This document shows, one piece after another, positions 63,588-64,000 of a DNA stretch of 64,000 nucleotides. The position numbers and the translations under genes are program-made. The stretch comes from Uranotaenia lowii (Eukaryota; Arthropoda; Insecta; Diptera; Culicidae). The notes under the pieces are model-generated. The model was given only the letters and a program-made list of their open reading frames with translations. It was not told the DNA's origin and did not search any database. The DNA lies in the NCBI RefSeq assembly GCF_029784155.1, contig NC_073691.1:146384496-146448495 (forward strand). Direction: 5' to 3'. The stretch's first letter is position 1. The number at the start of each line of letters is the position of its first letter.

Positions 63588-64000
63588 AATATTGGGCATC
63601 ATCTATCTATAATCAACTGTTTGAGACCCAGTTCACTTTTTATAAATTCAGTAATCTGATTTTGAGTAGGATAGGAGAAGAAAAGGATAAACAGAAAGAA
63701 ATTGTGAATAGCTGTGGGAAGATATCACATTCTTCATTGATTCCTTACGGACCCGAGGAAAACCACCCAACCTTCCAGCGAAGGATGTGTTAGCTATGAC
63801 CCTTTTCTAAAAGCTATTGATCTTCGTCTTTAATTCTATTTATTTTCATATTTCACTATCTATTTCCTGTTCTCTGCAAACAGTGATGATGTAGACTTGA
63901 GCAAACAATTGTAAACATACAAAACGAGTTTGATTCCTTAAAACTTAAAGGCCGTTTTAAATAAAATATTACACAAAAGGCATCACATGGGATTCGTGAT
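63588..64000. other. No gene seen
   Basis: Flank of the LTR retrotransposon. It contains the second copy of the dispersed block at about 63801-63873 (compare 50631-50705). Confidence 0.5.

Overview
The window looks like nuclear DNA of an insect, most likely a mosquito or a close dipteran relative (inference). Three things point that way. Two encoded proteins carry ZAD domains, which are an arthropod hallmark. Introns are mostly small with GT..AG ends. The AT-rich intergenic DNA is packed with hAT, Tc1/mariner, Harbinger-like, R1-, I- and RTE-like and Ty3/gypsy-type elements. I saw no tRNA, rRNA or CRISPR. The species cannot be named from this sequence alone.

Layout. 0-26.5 kb is a gene desert made of transposon debris. 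It holds a mariner transposase split by a minisatellite (1-1.6 kb), a nested minisatellite (4.8-5.6 kb), a 947-bp TIR element (5.85-6.80 kb), and an Old-World-doll nest of hAT in hAT with a MITE inside (10.65-15.78 kb). It continues with a non-coding LTR-like element carrying a primer-binding site and a second minisatellite (16.13-20.27 kb), several MITEs, and truncated non-LTR retrotransposon pieces (22.2 and 25 kb).

26.5-39 kb holds two tandem, same-strand SLC26/SulP anion-transporter genes of identical exon design (61 + 656 + about 1120 bp; 610 and 613 aa). The first has a 4.45-kb second intron swollen by an R1-like retrotransposon, a 200-bp (GT)n tract and MITEs. The second has a 63-bp intron at the same place. 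39.2-41.2 kb holds two more TIR elements, one of them a sister of the 5.85-kb element.

42.2-45.5 kb, minus strand, is a three-exon gene whose predicted 1058-aa protein combines an N-terminal THAP finger, a ZAD domain and one C-terminal C2H2 finger, an unusual combination for a chromatin or transcription factor. 46-50.5 kb is again repeats and MITEs. 51.58-52.9 kb is a plus-strand ZAD-BEN domain gene. 53.56-63.58 kb is a complete, apparently young Ty3/gypsy-type LTR retrotransposon on the minus strand, with two near-identical LTRs of about 1.65 kb, gag, an overlapping pol, a Lys-type primer-binding site and a 4-bp target duplication.

The host genes do not form an operon. The only functional grouping is the transporter pair, which is a tandem duplication. 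The two ZAD-containing genes are 6 kb apart but differ in their other domains. All exon models are read by eye from reading frame, splice consensus and homology between the paralogues, without transcript evidence.
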